64,000 nt of DNA from Streptomyces sp. NBS 14/10 (GTDB lineage: Bacteria > Actinomycetota > Actinomycetes > Streptomycetales > Streptomycetaceae): the NCBI RefSeq assembly GCF_002224125.1, contig NZ_NCSM01000029.1, positions 73,657-137,656 on the forward strand, in the 5' to 3' direction. The notes beneath the pieces are model-generated. The model ran no database searches and had not been told where the DNA came from. It was given only the letters and a program-made list of their open reading frames with translations. The position numbers and the translations under genes were made by a program. Below, piece after piece: positions 34,801 through 42,717 of this stretch. Numbering within the stretch: the first letter of the stretch is position 1; the number at the start of each line of letters is the position of its first letter.

Positions 34801-35360
34801 ACCCGGCCGGCCGGCGGCTGGTGGCGTACGTGTCCCCGGCCGCCGACGCCCGGCCGGATCCGGCGGCCCTGCGCGGCCGGGCCGCCGCCGCCCTGCCGGA
34901 CCATATGGTGCCCGCGGCCGTGGTCGTCCTGGACCGGCTGCCGGTCACGCCGAGCGGCAAGCTCGACCGGGCGGCCCTGCCCGCGCCCGACTTCTCCGGC
35001 ACCCCCGCCTCCCGGGCGCCCCGTACCGCCCTCGAGGAGCGGCTGTGCGCGCTGTTCGCGCAGGCCCTCAATGTCGAGCGGGTCGGTATCGACGACAGCT
35101 TCTTCGACCTCGGCGGCGACTCGATCAGCTCGGTCAAACTCGTCACCCTGGCCCATGCGGACGGCCTGGACATGGCGCCGCGCGATGTGTTCACCCGCAA
35201 GACGGTGGCCGCGCTCGCCGACGCGGTGAAGGAACTCGCTCCGGACACCGACATGGCCACCGGCACGGCCACCGACGCGGACGAACCGGAAGAGCCGCTG
35301 ATCACCCTGTCCCAGCACGAACTCGACGCCTTCGCCGAGGACTGGCAGGAGCCGGTCTGA
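28842..35360 (+). CDS. NRPS3: C-A-T-C-A-T, two elongation modules
   Basis: The product is 2172 residues. Module 1: C (HHILLDGWS about 151), A (about 618), T (about 1019). Module 2: C (HHGLLDGWS about 1233), A (about 1708), T (about 2091). Pockets read by eye: module 1 DASDAGLVDK, not a signature I can name, whose acidic residues at positions 278 and 331 suggest a cationic side chain; module 2 DAWLVGAVMK, one residue from the module in NRPS2 and near the Leu signature. The C-terminal [13 protein letters not shown] parallels the NRPS2 tail, pointing to docking with NRPS1. An 18-bp unit is duplicated at 31521-31556 (AAEPAV twice). No E or TE domain is present. Confidence 0.93.
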   Translation: MKQTSLEAVLPLSPLQQGILFHALFDEGDTERGPSGPVDFYTVQTPLELVGPLDTEALRRSCLALPARHASLRAGFLRRRSGEAVQAIARAVEPPWEEADLSGHGAEEPRARLARLLAEDRARRFEMTKPPLLRFTLVRLAPDRHVLVLTNHHILLDGWSLPLVLADLFRIYRDGGTAERLEAAPSFGEYLGWLSEQDHAEAERAWQTALSGLDGATLVGGGAGTGTSDRGQQRVVAELSEADTARLSDAARARDLTTNTMVQGAWALLLTALTGRRDVVYGNTVAGRPPQLPGSERMVGLMMNTVPARVRVDPVEPVAELLARIQREQAALTRHEYLGLADIQRAVGATELFDTTVAFENVPVDEAVQGSSVAGLTVALLRDAVEDAFEGTHYPLSLAVHPGARLRFELNYREDVFSGEAAAEVLRRLCALIRDIADRPEAPAGRLPRCSDAERRRILGAASGRTVAYPDQTLPELFEAQARTTPHAIAVTDATTSLTFERLDADATRLARLLVAHGAGPDRLVGVALPRTAAAVTAIWAVWKSGAGYLPLDTEHPPERIAAICAEAGPALVLATAETAHAVPEGVATLRVDEATPPEATDLDTAGSFGAPLPGHLAYVIYTSGSTGRPKGVAVDHRNLANMFHSHRANFFDPERTRAGGRPLRAALTNSLGFDASFSQLLWMVAGHELHIVDDTVRKDALALVDRAVAAEVDVLDTTPSVARQMLAAGMFQASEERHRVSVLALGGEEVADDLWAELHAVPGLSVYNLYGPAECTVDAMLWHGEGRPAIGHPADNARVYVLDPFLRPVPDGVVGELYIAGAGVSRGYLGRPGPTAERFVADVFGPPGARMYRTGDLGRRGPDGAVEYCGRADSQVKIRGHRVELGEIEAALAAEPAVAAEPAVARAVAAVSTDPSGVRRVVGYVCPSPGARPDPVALRDAVARRLPAYMVPAVVMVVDTVPLTPNGKVDRAALPAPSFQATGEYRAPSSERERALHEVFADVLGRPRIGVDDSFFDLGGDSIIAMQLAARAHRARLAITTKDIFLHPTIARLAEVAEDTGVRDEPPGQDRAPAGPLVTLSDAERAELAQDGLRIAEVLPLTPLQQGMHFHAVLAADGVDVYTAQAPVRLTGPLTPDALREAVGAAVARHSALRVSFTLLSSGRLVQLVHEEMSVPWREADLSGLAEDERRHRLAELIDEDRLRRFDLAEPPLLRATLVRLAADDHLLLVSYHHGLLDGWSLPLFFRDLFALYAGGAAAAAPPPVQFADFLRWLAAQDAERAARAWAEELAGLDEPTLVAPDAEAASATVPHLVTELLDPERTTALATAARRAGLTLNTVIQGAWAVALGQLLGRDDIVFGATCAGRPPELPGSEDIVGLLMNTVAVRVRLDPARPLVQLLADLQRRQAELGPYQHLGLAELQRTLGLGELFDTVVGFENTPVDGEAVQKHIPGLRISVDDRPVPGATHYPLSLVVVPDERLSLELSYRADLFTAEASQALLTRVSKVLDGFVADPAAPLGRIDLLTAGEHKRFRAAADGPSHPVARTFPELFEERVRARPEAVAVYEGPLAVSYADLNARANRLARALVAQGIGPEDTVAVAIPKSARSVLAAVAVLKAGAAYLPLDLGYPPERLRQVIADARPALVLTTAEAAGPMAEAGAGRTLCLDDTNTQLSRIDEELIDGLSGEDLADADRVAPLRPENTAYLIYTSGSTGRPKGVLVPHRGLAALVAQQRTGLALRTDERVLLFASPSFDASVWELTTALLTGASAVVAPADQLLPGLALAATVARHGVTTLLLPPSSLAVLPEDGLPPGVTLVVGGEACPPELVERWSSGRRMVNAYGPTEATVMATMSRPLAGRTRPPLGHPVAGARVHLLDGALRPVPVGAPGELYLAGEGLARGYLGRARLTAERFVADPYGPAGSRMYRTGDLARRTPHGALEYLGRADQQVKVRGFRIEPGEIETVLADDPAVAQAVVVAREDPAGRRLVAYVSPAADARPDPAALRGRAAAALPDHMVPAAVVVLDRLPVTPSGKLDRAALPAPDFSGTPASRAPRTALEERLCALFAQALNVERVGIDDSFFDLGGDSISSVKLVTLAHADGLDMAPRDVFTRKTVAALADAVKELAPDTDMATGTATDADEPEEPLITLSQHELDAFAEDWQEPV

Positions 35361-35533
35361 CCGTCGGCGACGGCCGGACACTTCCATCGCACGACCACTG
35401 GGCCGATACGGCCGGGACCCTGCTCGGCCGGCCCCGTGAGGCACCACCACGCGGCCCGGCAGCGGTGCGCGGGCCGCACAGGACCGAACGACGGACGACC
35501 CGAGCGGTCACGACCCGGTGGAGGACCATCGAC

Positions 35534-36637
35534 ATGACAAGCACGTACCCCGCTGCCCGCGCCCTCCGCCCGGGAGCGGCCGATCCAGTCCCCGGCGGTC
35601 CGGTCCCCGGCGGCCCCGACACCCCCGATACCCCTCTCGAATACCACCTCGACGCTCGCGAGGCCGCCGAACTGCGGGCCGTCGCGGCCCGGTTCGCGGA
35701 CACCCAACCCGCCCCCGACCAGCCGGAGTTCTACGACGGCGACCACGCGGCCGAGGAGCTGCTGCCCGCCGGGCTGCGCGCCTTCCTCCTTTCCTATCGC
35801 CGCACCGAGAGCACCGCCGCGTGCCTGGTGCACGGCTTCCCGGTGGACGACGCCCGGCTCGGCCCCACCCCCGGCCACTGGCGCGAGGCCATCGGCGGCC
35901 GGGCGGCCAGGGCGCAGGAGCTGTGGCTGGCGATGTGCGGTCTCGCGCTGGGCGATCCGTTCGGCTGGGTGACCCTCCAGGAGGGCAGCATCATCCAGAA
36001 CATCCTGCCGATCCGCGGCGACGAGCGGCGCCAGAGCGGCTACGGCAGCGAGAGCCTGCTGGAGTTCCACACCGAGGACGGTTTCCACCCCAACCGCTGC
36101 GACTATCTGCTGCTGTTCGGGCTGCGCAACCGGGACCGGGTGCCGACCGTCGTGTCCTCCGTCCGCGACGTCCGGCTGAGCGATCACGACCGTACGGTGC
36201 TCGCCGAGGAGCGCTTCCACATCCTGCCGGACACCGAACACATCCGGCAGCTGGAGGCGTCCGCGCCCCGCCACCCCGCGCTGCCCAGGCTGTACGCCAT
36301 GACGGACCGGCCGGTGCCCAGCGCGGTGCTCTTCGGCGACCGGCTCAATCCGTATCTGCGCATCGACCGCCCCTTCATGCGCGTGGGTCCCGGGGACACC
36401 GAGGCGGCGGCCGCGCTGGACCGGCTCATGGACGAACTGCGGCGCGTCCAGCGGGAGATCGCGGTGGGCCCCGGCTCGCTGCTGATCGTGGACAACTACC
36501 GCGCCGTTCACGGCCGCCGCGCCTTCACCCCGCGGTACGACGGGACCGACCGCTGGCTGAAGAAGCTGACCGTCAGCCGCAATCTACGGCGTAACCTCAG
36601 CGGATACGCCCTGGAGCACCCCCGTGTCATCGTCTGA
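35534..36637 (+). CDS. Clavaminate-synthase-like Fe(II)/2-oxoglutarate amino acid hydroxylase (AsnO/VioC family)
   Basis: The product is 367 residues. The iron triad is HTED in LEFHTEDGFHPNRCDY plus the His of NYRAVHGR, with the 2-oxoglutarate Arg following in RWLKKLTVSRNLRR. The HTED-FHP-RCDY signature is that of AsnO and VioC, which beta-hydroxylate free Asn or Arg before NRPS activation. ATG at 35534 has GGAGGACC upstream. It lies 173 bp after NRPS3 in the same direction without a recognisable separate operator. With an Asn-activating module and an Arg-consuming enzyme in the cluster, either Asn or Arg is a plausible substrate. Confidence 0.85.
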   Translation: MTSTYPAARALRPGAADPVPGGPVPGGPDTPDTPLEYHLDAREAAELRAVAARFADTQPAPDQPEFYDGDHAAEELLPAGLRAFLLSYRRTESTAACLVHGFPVDDARLGPTPGHWREAIGGRAARAQELWLAMCGLALGDPFGWVTLQEGSIIQNILPIRGDERRQSGYGSESLLEFHTEDGFHPNRCDYLLLFGLRNRDRVPTVVSSVRDVRLSDHDRTVLAEERFHILPDTEHIRQLEASAPRHPALPRLYAMTDRPVPSAVLFGDRLNPYLRIDRPFMRVGPGDTEAAAALDRLMDELRRVQREIAVGPGSLLIVDNYRAVHGRRAFTPRYDGTDRWLKKLTVSRNLRRNLSGYALEHPRVIV

Positions 36638-36689
36638 ACCCGGCCCCGACACCACCCTGCCGACTCCCGAGGAAAGGCGGCAACACCCC

Positions 36690-37460
36690 ATGCGCACCGT
36701 CATCGTGTCCGGCGCGTCCAGCGGAATCGGCCACGCCACCGCCGAGAGGTTCGCCCGCGGTGGCGACTACGTGGTCAACCTCGACCACCAACCGCCCGCC
36801 CCTGGCACGGTGGAGGGCCCTCGCGAGGGCGGGGGCCAGGTCCGCTGGGTCGAGCTGGACGTCGCCGACTGGTCGGGCGTCCGCGCCGTGGTCGATCAGG
36901 TGCACGCCGAGCGGGGCCGGATCGATGTCGTCATCGCCAACGCCGGTATCAGTGTCCGGCACGGCATCCTCGACCTCACCGAGGAGGAGGCGCGGCGCAC
37001 CCTGGACGTCAATCTGATGGGTGTCCTCGCGCTGTGGCGCCACGCCGTCCCGCATATGCTGCGCCGCGGCGAGGGCGTGCTGCTCGCCACCGCGTCCGTG
37101 AACGGCTCCCGTGGCTATCCGCTGTACGCGGACTACAACGCCAGCAAGGCGGGGGTGGCCTCGCTGTGCCAGACCTTCGCCATCGAGCTGGCCCCCCTCA
37201 TCAGGACCGCCTGTGTGGCGCCCGGCGCCGTGCTCACGCCCATGCAGCGCGCCGAGTACACCGACGCCATGCTCGACGAGGTCAACGAGCGCATCCCGGC
37301 CCGCCGCCACGCCCTCCCCGAGGAGATCGCGGACATGTTCCACTTTCTGGCCTCCCCGCAGGCGTCGTTCGTATCGGGCCAGCAGTTCGTGGTGGACGGG
37401 GCCGAGACAGCCGGGGCGACCACCGCGTTCTTCCCCGGCCCGACCAAGCCCCTGGGCTGA
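36690..37460 (+). CDS. Short-chain dehydrogenase/reductase
   Basis: The product is 256 residues. The NAD(P) motif SGASSGIG, NAG (IANAGIS), catalytic Ser in ATASVNGS and YxxxK in YADYNASKAG are all present. ATG at 36690 follows AGGAAAGG; an upstream in-frame GTG at 36624 overlaps the hydroxylase gene and is less likely. An Asp at the end of strand 2 (NLDH) suggests NAD(H) preference. It probably oxidises a hydroxyl made by one of the cluster oxygenases or reduces an acyl ketone. The substrate is not known. Confidence 0.85.
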   Translation: MRTVIVSGASSGIGHATAERFARGGDYVVNLDHQPPAPGTVEGPREGGGQVRWVELDVADWSGVRAVVDQVHAERGRIDVVIANAGISVRHGILDLTEEEARRTLDVNLMGVLALWRHAVPHMLRRGEGVLLATASVNGSRGYPLYADYNASKAGVASLCQTFAIELAPLIRTACVAPGAVLTPMQRAEYTDAMLDEVNERIPARRHALPEEIADMFHFLASPQASFVSGQQFVVDGAETAGATTAFFPGPTKPLG

Positions 37461-37514
37461 GCGCCCCCATACCCCGTACCGCAGCGTCCCGCCACCACGA
37501 CTGAGGAAACCGCC

Positions 37515-39146
37515 ATGGACACCCGCCGGGCCCTCGCCCCACAACCGCTCGACCAGCTGGATCTCGCCGATCCGCTGCTGCACGCCCACCACGACCTGGG
37601 ACCGCTGTGGCGTCGGCTGCGCGCCGAGGCCCCTGTGCACTGGCAGCCCGAGACCGCGCGCGGCCCCGGGTTCTGGGCGGTGAGCGGCTACGCCGATGTG
37701 GTCTCGGTGCTCAACGACAGCGAGACCTTCACCTCAGAGCGCGGCAATGTGCTCGACACCCTGCTGGCGGGCGGCGATTCGGCAGCCGGGCAGATGCTCG
37801 CCGTCACCGACGGCAGACCGCATCAGGCGCTGCGCAGCGCCCTGCTGAAGCCGTTCTCGCCGCGCTCCCTCGAGGTGGTGGTCGAGAGCGTCAGGCGTGG
37901 CACCCACGCGCTGGTCGAGGAGGCGGTGGAGCGCGGCGAGGTGGACTTCGCCGCCGAGGTGGCCGCGCATATCCCGCTCGCCGCCATCTGCGATCTGCTC
38001 GGTGTCCCGGCCGCCGAGCGGCAGCACATCATCGACCTCACCTCCGGCGCGCTGTCCTCGGCGGACGGCGCGCCCACCGAGGAGGCCACCTGGGCGTCCC
38101 GGAACGGCCTGTTGCTCTACTTCTCGGAGCTGGCCGCACAGCGCCGCGCCAAACCGTACGACGACGTGGTCAGCCTCCTGGTGACCAAGGAGATCGACGG
38201 CCGGCCGCTGACCCACGAGGAGATCGTCTTCAACTGCTACAGCATCATCATGGGCGGCCATGAGACGACCCGCTTCGCGATGGTCGGCGGCCTGCGGGCG
38301 CTGATGGAGCACGAGGACCAGTGGCAGGCCCTCAAGTCCGGCCGGGTCGCCACCGCCTCGGCCGTCGAGGAGGTGCTGCGCTGGACCACCCCGGCCCTGC
38401 ACAGCGGCCGGACGGCGACCCGGGACGTCCTCCTCGACGACCGGTTCGTCGAGGCGGGGGACATCGTGGTCACCTGGCTGGCCTCCGCCAACCGCGACGA
38501 GCGGGTCTTCGAGCGGCCGGACGAGTTCGACCTGTCCCGCACCCCCAACAAACACCTGTCGTTCGCGCACGGTTCGCACTTCTGCCTCGGCGCCTTCCTG
38601 GCCCGCGCCGAGCTGACGGCCCTGCTGGAGAGCTTGCGGGAGCTGGTCGACAAGGCCGAGCCCGCGGGCCAGCCGCGCTATGTGTACTCCAACTTCCTGA
38701 GCGGCATGTCGGCGCTGCCGGTGTCCCTCACGCCGAGTTGCCGTGTGCTTGCCGGGCCAGTTGCCTGGGAGGGTCCCCCGGCTGGGCTTACCGTCGGAAA
38801 CATGACTCACACTCCTGCCGCCGTCGGCGCCGAAGCCGTCTCCGCCGTGGTGTGCGGCATGGTCCGGCTGGTCGCCCCGCGCAAACTCGACCAGGTCGAG
38901 CTCGACCACCGGCTCGTCGGCGATCTCGGCTTCCACTCCCTCGTACTCGCGGAACTCGGCTACAACCTGGAGGATCTGTACGGCCTCCGGGCGCTGACCC
39001 CGGAGGAGACCATGAAACTGGAGCGCGTCAAGGACGTGATCGAGTTCGTCTCCACCGAAGTGGCGAGCGGCCGGGCGCAGCTTCCCGACGAGGAGGAGCT
39101 GTCCGACCTCTTCGCCCGCTACGGCGCCGACGCCCCCACGGCATGA
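37515..39146 (+). CDS. Cytochrome P450 fused to a C-terminal acyl carrier protein domain
   Basis: The product is 543 residues. The P450 part is about 1-400, with oxygen-binding helix GGHETT, ExxR in EEVLR, and heme loop FAHGSHFCLGAFLAR. The chain continues without a stop through a roughly 30-residue Pro/Gly linker into an ACP of about 110 residues, starting near Met430 (38802), whose phosphopantetheine Ser lies in LGFHSL. Fusions of this order are rare. The linker DNA carries three TTGCC repeats matching the cluster operator, so the join may come from loss of the P450 stop codon. The P450 could act on a substrate held by its own ACP. The stop overlaps the next start (ATGA). Confidence 0.85.
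   Translation: MDTRRALAPQPLDQLDLADPLLHAHHDLGPLWRRLRAEAPVHWQPETARGPGFWAVSGYADVVSVLNDSETFTSERGNVLDTLLAGGDSAAGQMLAVTDGRPHQALRSALLKPFSPRSLEVVVESVRRGTHALVEEAVERGEVDFAAEVAAHIPLAAICDLLGVPAAERQHIIDLTSGALSSADGAPTEEATWASRNGLLLYFSELAAQRRAKPYDDVVSLLVTKEIDGRPLTHEEIVFNCYSIIMGGHETTRFAMVGGLRALMEHEDQWQALKSGRVATASAVEEVLRWTTPALHSGRTATRDVLLDDRFVEAGDIVVTWLASANRDERVFERPDEFDLSRTPNKHLSFAHGSHFCLGAFLARAELTALLESLRELVDKAEPAGQPRYVYSNFLSGMSALPVSLTPSCRVLAGPVAWEGPPAGLTVGNMTHTPAAVGAEAVSAVVCGMVRLVAPRKLDQVELDHRLVGDLGFHSLVLAELGYNLEDLYGLRALTPEETMKLERVKDVIEFVSTEVASGRAQLPDEEELSDLFARYGADAPTA
38738..38768 (+). promoter_or_regulatory. Cluster operator (three half-sites) inside the P450-ACP reading frame
   Basis: TTGCC occurs at 38738, 38749 and 38761 (pitches of 11 and 12 bp); the last two form TTGCCGGGCCAGTTGCCTGG. 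The element ends 33 bp before the in-frame ATG that would start a free ACP. TTACCGT near 38789 could serve as a -10 box, implying an almost leaderless ACP transcript. Confidence 0.55.
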
Positions 39147-39196
39147 CGGGCGAGGTGTCCGACCGCCCCCACGGCATGACCGGCGAGGTGTCCGGC
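39131..39196. repeat. 33-bp tandem duplication at the P450-ACP/acyl-CoA dehydrogenase junction
   Basis: Two 33-bp units (39131-39163 and 39164-39196) differ at two positions. Each contains the sequence GGCATGAC with a possible start, so the duplication adds 11 codons (MTGEVSDRPHG) before the second ATG at 39176 and keeps the ATGA overlap with the upstream stop. Confidence 0.85.
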
Positions 39197-40924
39197 CGCC
39201 CCTCGTACGCGCTGGCCGCGGACTTCGAGCGGGTGCTCGGCGACCCGGCGGCGAGCGGCGGTCCGTTCAGCCACCCGGAGACGGTCGAGCACGAGGAGCT
39301 GGGCGCGCTGCCCCCCGGGGCGGTGGACCTGGTCCGCTCCTGGGGGTTCAGCCGGTATCTGGTGCCCGAGCACTTCGGCGGCGGGCTGCGCAACCTGGAG
39401 CAGCTGGTCCTGCTGACCCGTGCGCTCTCGCGCCGCAATCTGACCGTCGCGGTGATGTTCGGCTCGGCGCTGCTCGGCGTCAACCCGGTGTGGCTGTGGG
39501 GCGACGAGGAGCAGCGGGCCCTGGTGGCGCGGGGCGTCCTCGACGGGGATCTGGCGTGTTTCGCGGTGTCCGAACCGGACCACGGCAGCGATCTGGGGAC
39601 CAACGAGACGACGGCGTCGACGGACGGTGACGGATATGTCCTCACCGGGGAGAAGTGGCCGGTGGGCAACGCCACCCGGGGCCGGTTCCTCAGCGTCTAC
39701 GCGGCCGTCGAGGGCGTCGGCCCGTCCCTGCTGCTGGTCGACAAGCGGCAGCTCGCGCCCGGGAGTTGGGACAACCACCCCTTCGTCCGGACGGTGGGCC
39801 TGCGCGGCCACGATCTGAGCGGGATCACCTTCCGGGACACCGAGGTGCCTGCCGGCGCGCTGCTCGGCCGCCCCGGCGCGGGCCTGGCCCAGATTCTTCA
39901 GGTGCTGCAGATCACCCGCACCGCCATCGGCGCGCTGTCGCTCGGCACCATGGACTCGGTGCTGCGGATCGCGCTGCGCCACGCACGCGAGCGGGTGCTG
40001 TACGGGCAGGAGATCTACCGCATCCCCGTCATCCGGCGGCACTTGGTGCACGCGCATCTCGACCTGCTGATCGCCGAGTGCACCACGCTGCCGGTGGCAC
40101 GCGCGCTGTCGGTCGCCCCGTCCCGGCTCAGCCTGTGGTCCTCCGTGGTCAAGTACCTCGTACCGACGCTGGGCGAGGAGGTCGTGCAGGAGTCCGCCCG
40201 GGTCCTGGGGGCCCGTGGCTATCTGCGCGAGGGCGTGGCCTCCGGTGTCTTCCAGAAGCTCCAGCGCGACCACGCGATCGCGAGCGTCTTCGAGGGCACC
40301 ACCCATGTCAACCTCCATGGCATCGCCTCGCAGCTGCCCACCGTGGCCCAGGTGGCCGACCGCCCCGCGCCCGGCCAGGACGGGGTGCTGCGGCAGCTCT
40401 TCGACTGGTCCGAGGAGGCCCCGGTGTGGCACCCCTCGGGCCGGGCGCTGCGGCTGACCAACGCCACCGAGGACGAGATCACCCGGGGGTGGGGCCCGGC
40501 GGTGGCCGAGGCCCGCCTGATCGCGGAGCGCGAGCTGCCGGTATCCGAGGCCGATGCGCTGCTGAAGGTCCTCGACGCGCTGTCGGCCCGCCGGGCGGCC
40601 TTCTACACGCGGATCGCCGCCGAGTCGCTGGACGCGGCGACGACCGAGGGGCAGGACCGGGCCGCGGAGCACTGCGTCCACCACGCGGCCGCCTCATGCC
40701 TGTACACCTGGCTGTACTCCTTCGCGGGGGAGCGGGCCTCGGCCGGGGGTACGGGATGGCTGGTCCTCGTACTGCAACGGCTGCTCGCCCGGCTCGACCC
40801 CACGGCCGGTCTTGAGGAGAGCCTGCTGCCCTGGCTGGAGGAGCTGATGTTCGGCTGCCTCGACGGCCCGGAGTACTTCTCGCTCCGGGCCGTCAAGGCA
40901 GCCGCCGGAACGGCGGAGGGCTGA
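39143..40924 (+). CDS. Acyl-CoA (acyl-ACP) dehydrogenase, long form
   Basis: The product is 593 residues (582 if the ATG at 39176 is used). Its N-terminal 380 residues are the usual FAD-dependent fold, with SEPDHGSDLG on the flavin loop, and the catalytic Glu in FEGTTHVNL. About 200 further residues form a mainly helical extension, longer than standard beta-oxidation enzymes. It follows the P450-ACP gene with translational coupling, so the substrate is probably a carrier-bound acyl or aminoacyl group, to be made alpha,beta-unsaturated. Related enzymes in natural product clusters can also couple dehydrogenation to decarboxylation. Confidence 0.87.
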   Translation: MTGEVSDRPHGMTGEVSGRPSYALAADFERVLGDPAASGGPFSHPETVEHEELGALPPGAVDLVRSWGFSRYLVPEHFGGGLRNLEQLVLLTRALSRRNLTVAVMFGSALLGVNPVWLWGDEEQRALVARGVLDGDLACFAVSEPDHGSDLGTNETTASTDGDGYVLTGEKWPVGNATRGRFLSVYAAVEGVGPSLLLVDKRQLAPGSWDNHPFVRTVGLRGHDLSGITFRDTEVPAGALLGRPGAGLAQILQVLQITRTAIGALSLGTMDSVLRIALRHARERVLYGQEIYRIPVIRRHLVHAHLDLLIAECTTLPVARALSVAPSRLSLWSSVVKYLVPTLGEEVVQESARVLGARGYLREGVASGVFQKLQRDHAIASVFEGTTHVNLHGIASQLPTVAQVADRPAPGQDGVLRQLFDWSEEAPVWHPSGRALRLTNATEDEITRGWGPAVAEARLIAERELPVSEADALLKVLDALSARRAAFYTRIAAESLDAATTEGQDRAAEHCVHHAAASCLYTWLYSFAGERASAGGTGWLVLVLQRLLARLDPTAGLEESLLPWLEELMFGCLDGPEYFSLRAVKAAAGTAEG

Positions 40925-40946
40925 GCGGGGGCCGGCCGCCGCTCAG
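40921..40946. terminator. Hairpin overlapping two convergent stop codons
   Basis: CTGAGCGG and CCGCTCAG form an 8-bp stem around a 10-base GC-rich centre. The left arm contains the dehydrogenase TGA and the right arm the regulator stop. It probably ends both transcripts; no T-run is present. Confidence 0.45.
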
Positions 40947-42292
40947 GCGGCGGTGTTCTGGGAGTGGCGTGCCAGCTGTGTCACGACATGCCGCACCAGG
41001 GCATGGACGCGATAGGTGTACTGCCGCTCCCGGTGGGTCTGGACCAGCGAGGCGTCCGCGAGCTCGGCCAGTAGATGGGCCACCCGCACCATCTCGGGGC
41101 GGCGGCTCGGTTGGGCGGTCAGTACGTCGTCGAGCGAGAAGCCGTCGGGCAGGGCGACCAGGTCGTGCAGCAGTTCACGGTGTGGCGCGGGGAGCAGATC
41201 GTAGCTCCATCGCACGCTGTCGGACAGTGTGCGATGCGCGCTCAGGCCCCCCGTATCGGCCTGGCCGAGCAGATGGAAGAGCGTGTCTTCCTGGAGGAGA
41301 GAGGTCAGCGGGAGCGATCGGAGCCGCTGTGCGGCGATCTCGATGGCCAGCGGCACCCCGTCCAGGAGTTGGCACAACGTGGTGACCAGCGGGAGGTGAT
41401 GGGCGAGATCCAAGGTCGGCAGGGCGGCCTGCACCCGGCGCAGCAGGAGCTCAACGGCGCTCGGCACCGGCATGTCACGGCCCTTGGGGCCGTCCACGCG
41501 CAGCGGTTCGACCTCCCAGGTCTCGGCTGCGCTGGCGGCCAGGGCGCGGCGCGAGGTCACCAGCAGATGGAGCCCGGGATGCTCGTCGAGCAACTGCCGC
41601 GCGGCGCGGGCCGTCTGCTGCGCGACATGTTCGGCGCCGTCGAGCACCAGCAGCCGTCGGCCGCCGCGCGCGCCCGCGAGAGAATGTCCGGTTACGCCGG
41701 TGAACTCCCGTGTGACGCGCGTCAACTCGGCACGTGCGTGTGCCGGGTCGAGATGTTCGGGCGGGCAGTCGCGCAACTCGACGACGGCGACTCCACCGCG
41801 GAACAGCGGGCGCAGCCGGGACGCCGCCGCGAGGGCCAGCCGTGTCTTGCCCACCCCGCCAGGACCGGTGAGTACGACCAGTCGGCTGCGCTGGGCGGAG
41901 GCCAGGACGTGGCGCATATCGAGCTGTCTGCCCACTAACGGATCGCCGAGCGGCCGTGGGCCGTGCCACGGCGAGGGCTCCGACGAGCGGCCGCGGTGCG
42001 CCTCCGGGCGCTGTTCGGGCAGCGCCGCCATGTCGTCCGCGCCCCACGGCGCCGTCTCAGGTGGCGCCGCGGGCGCCGCGCCCAAGGCGCTGAGCAGCAG
42101 GGCCACCGAGGTTCTGCGCGGGTTGGTGTTGGAGCCCGTCTCCAGATTACGGATCGTCCGCACGCTCACCCCGGAGCGCTCGGAGAGCTCTTCTTGGGTC
42201 CAGCCGGAGATTCGGCGTTGGCTGAGCAGAAAGTCGCGCAACTGATGAATGTCGGTCCCGTCGAACGACATGAATTCATTTGGAATCACCAT
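40943..42292 (-). CDS. XRE-type HTH/NB-ARC ATPase transcriptional regulator
   Basis: The product is 449 residues. An N-terminal XRE helix-turn-helix (about 12-60: WTQEELSERSGVSVRTIRNLE) is followed by a linker and an STAND/NB-ARC ATPase with P-loop LTGPGGVGKTRLA and Walker B RLLVLDGAEHV. It ends after the winged-helix part without TPR repeats, shorter than AfsR or LuxR-type STAND regulators. ATG at 42292 is chosen because AGGGGG precedes it; ATG at 42271 has no site. It is the only obvious regulator inside the cluster, divergent from the MFS operon, and so the prime candidate for controlling it. Confidence 0.82.
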   Translation of the reverse strand: MVIPNEFMSFDGTDIHQLRDFLLSQRRISGWTQEELSERSGVSVRTIRNLETGSNTNPRRTSVALLLSALGAAPAAPPETAPWGADDMAALPEQRPEAHRGRSSEPSPWHGPRPLGDPLVGRQLDMRHVLASAQRSRLVVLTGPGGVGKTRLALAAASRLRPLFRGGVAVVELRDCPPEHLDPAHARAELTRVTREFTGVTGHSLAGARGGRRLLVLDGAEHVAQQTARAARQLLDEHPGLHLLVTSRRALAASAAETWEVEPLRVDGPKGRDMPVPSAVELLLRRVQAALPTLDLAHHLPLVTTLCQLLDGVPLAIEIAAQRLRSLPLTSLLQEDTLFHLLGQADTGGLSAHRTLSDSVRWSYDLLPAPHRELLHDLVALPDGFSLDDVLTAQPSRRPEMVRVAHLLAELADASLVQTHRERQYTYRVHALVRHVVTQLARHSQNTAA

Positions 42293-42717
42293 GGAGTGAA
42301 TCCCCCTTGCTTCCCCGCTTGTGCATGCTCCAGAACCCGAAAAGTCATGTGCACGCAATGACAATGTCCCCGTAGAACAGCAAGAAGACCGAGGTGTGAC
42401 GGTGTGGCAAGAACCGGACCCTACTCGACAACTCGGCCGAGTGGGAGTGGTAGTCTTGACATGAAAGCGCCAAGTGTCCACTAGTTGACAACTCCGCCAA
42501 TGCGGCCCGAAGTGGACATCCCGACATTACGCGCTCTTGAAACATTCTTTCTTCGTCACCCGACCACTCCCCTCGGTGAGCGGCAAATCTCCCCGTGAAT
42601 TGCCGGTGCACTGCCTGGCCCGGGTCAACGCGCATCGACCAGCATGCTGCGCGGGATCCACGCGGGGCCCGGAGCCCCAACGGGCGAGACGGCGAAGGAA
42701 CAGGGGGGGCGCAGTCG
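42293..42717. promoter_or_regulatory. Divergent control region between regulator and MFS operon
   Basis: These 425 bp contain no gene and are less GC-rich than their surroundings. GACAACTC occurs at 42427-42434 and 42487-42494, 60 bp apart. TTGACA boxes lie at 42456-42461 and 42485-42490, the second inside the near-palindrome AGTTGACAACT. The cluster operator is at 42600-42618. I infer promoters in both directions and possible autoregulation. Confidence 0.5.
42600..42618 (+). promoter_or_regulatory. Cluster operator copy facing the MFS/KAS III/ACP/ligase operon
   Basis: TTGCCGGTGCACTGCCTGG, half-sites at an 11-bp pitch, 99 bp before the MFS start. It differs from the NRPS2 copy only in the spacer and one half-site base. 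Confidence 0.65.

Noticed and set aside
28191..35450. A 2419-codon open frame antisense to NRPS3, and similar long antisense frames over NRPS1 (14751-19883) and the giant protein (1127-5533).
   Set aside because: Their compositions are Arg/Gly/His/Gln-rich without domains, and they mirror the third-position G/C bias of the real genes. No ribosome sites or conserved motifs were seen.
38802..39146. ACP as a separate gene after the P450.
   Set aside because: No stop codon separates them and the ATG has only a weak ribosome site, so one fused CDS is annotated; separate expression is kept as a finding to test.
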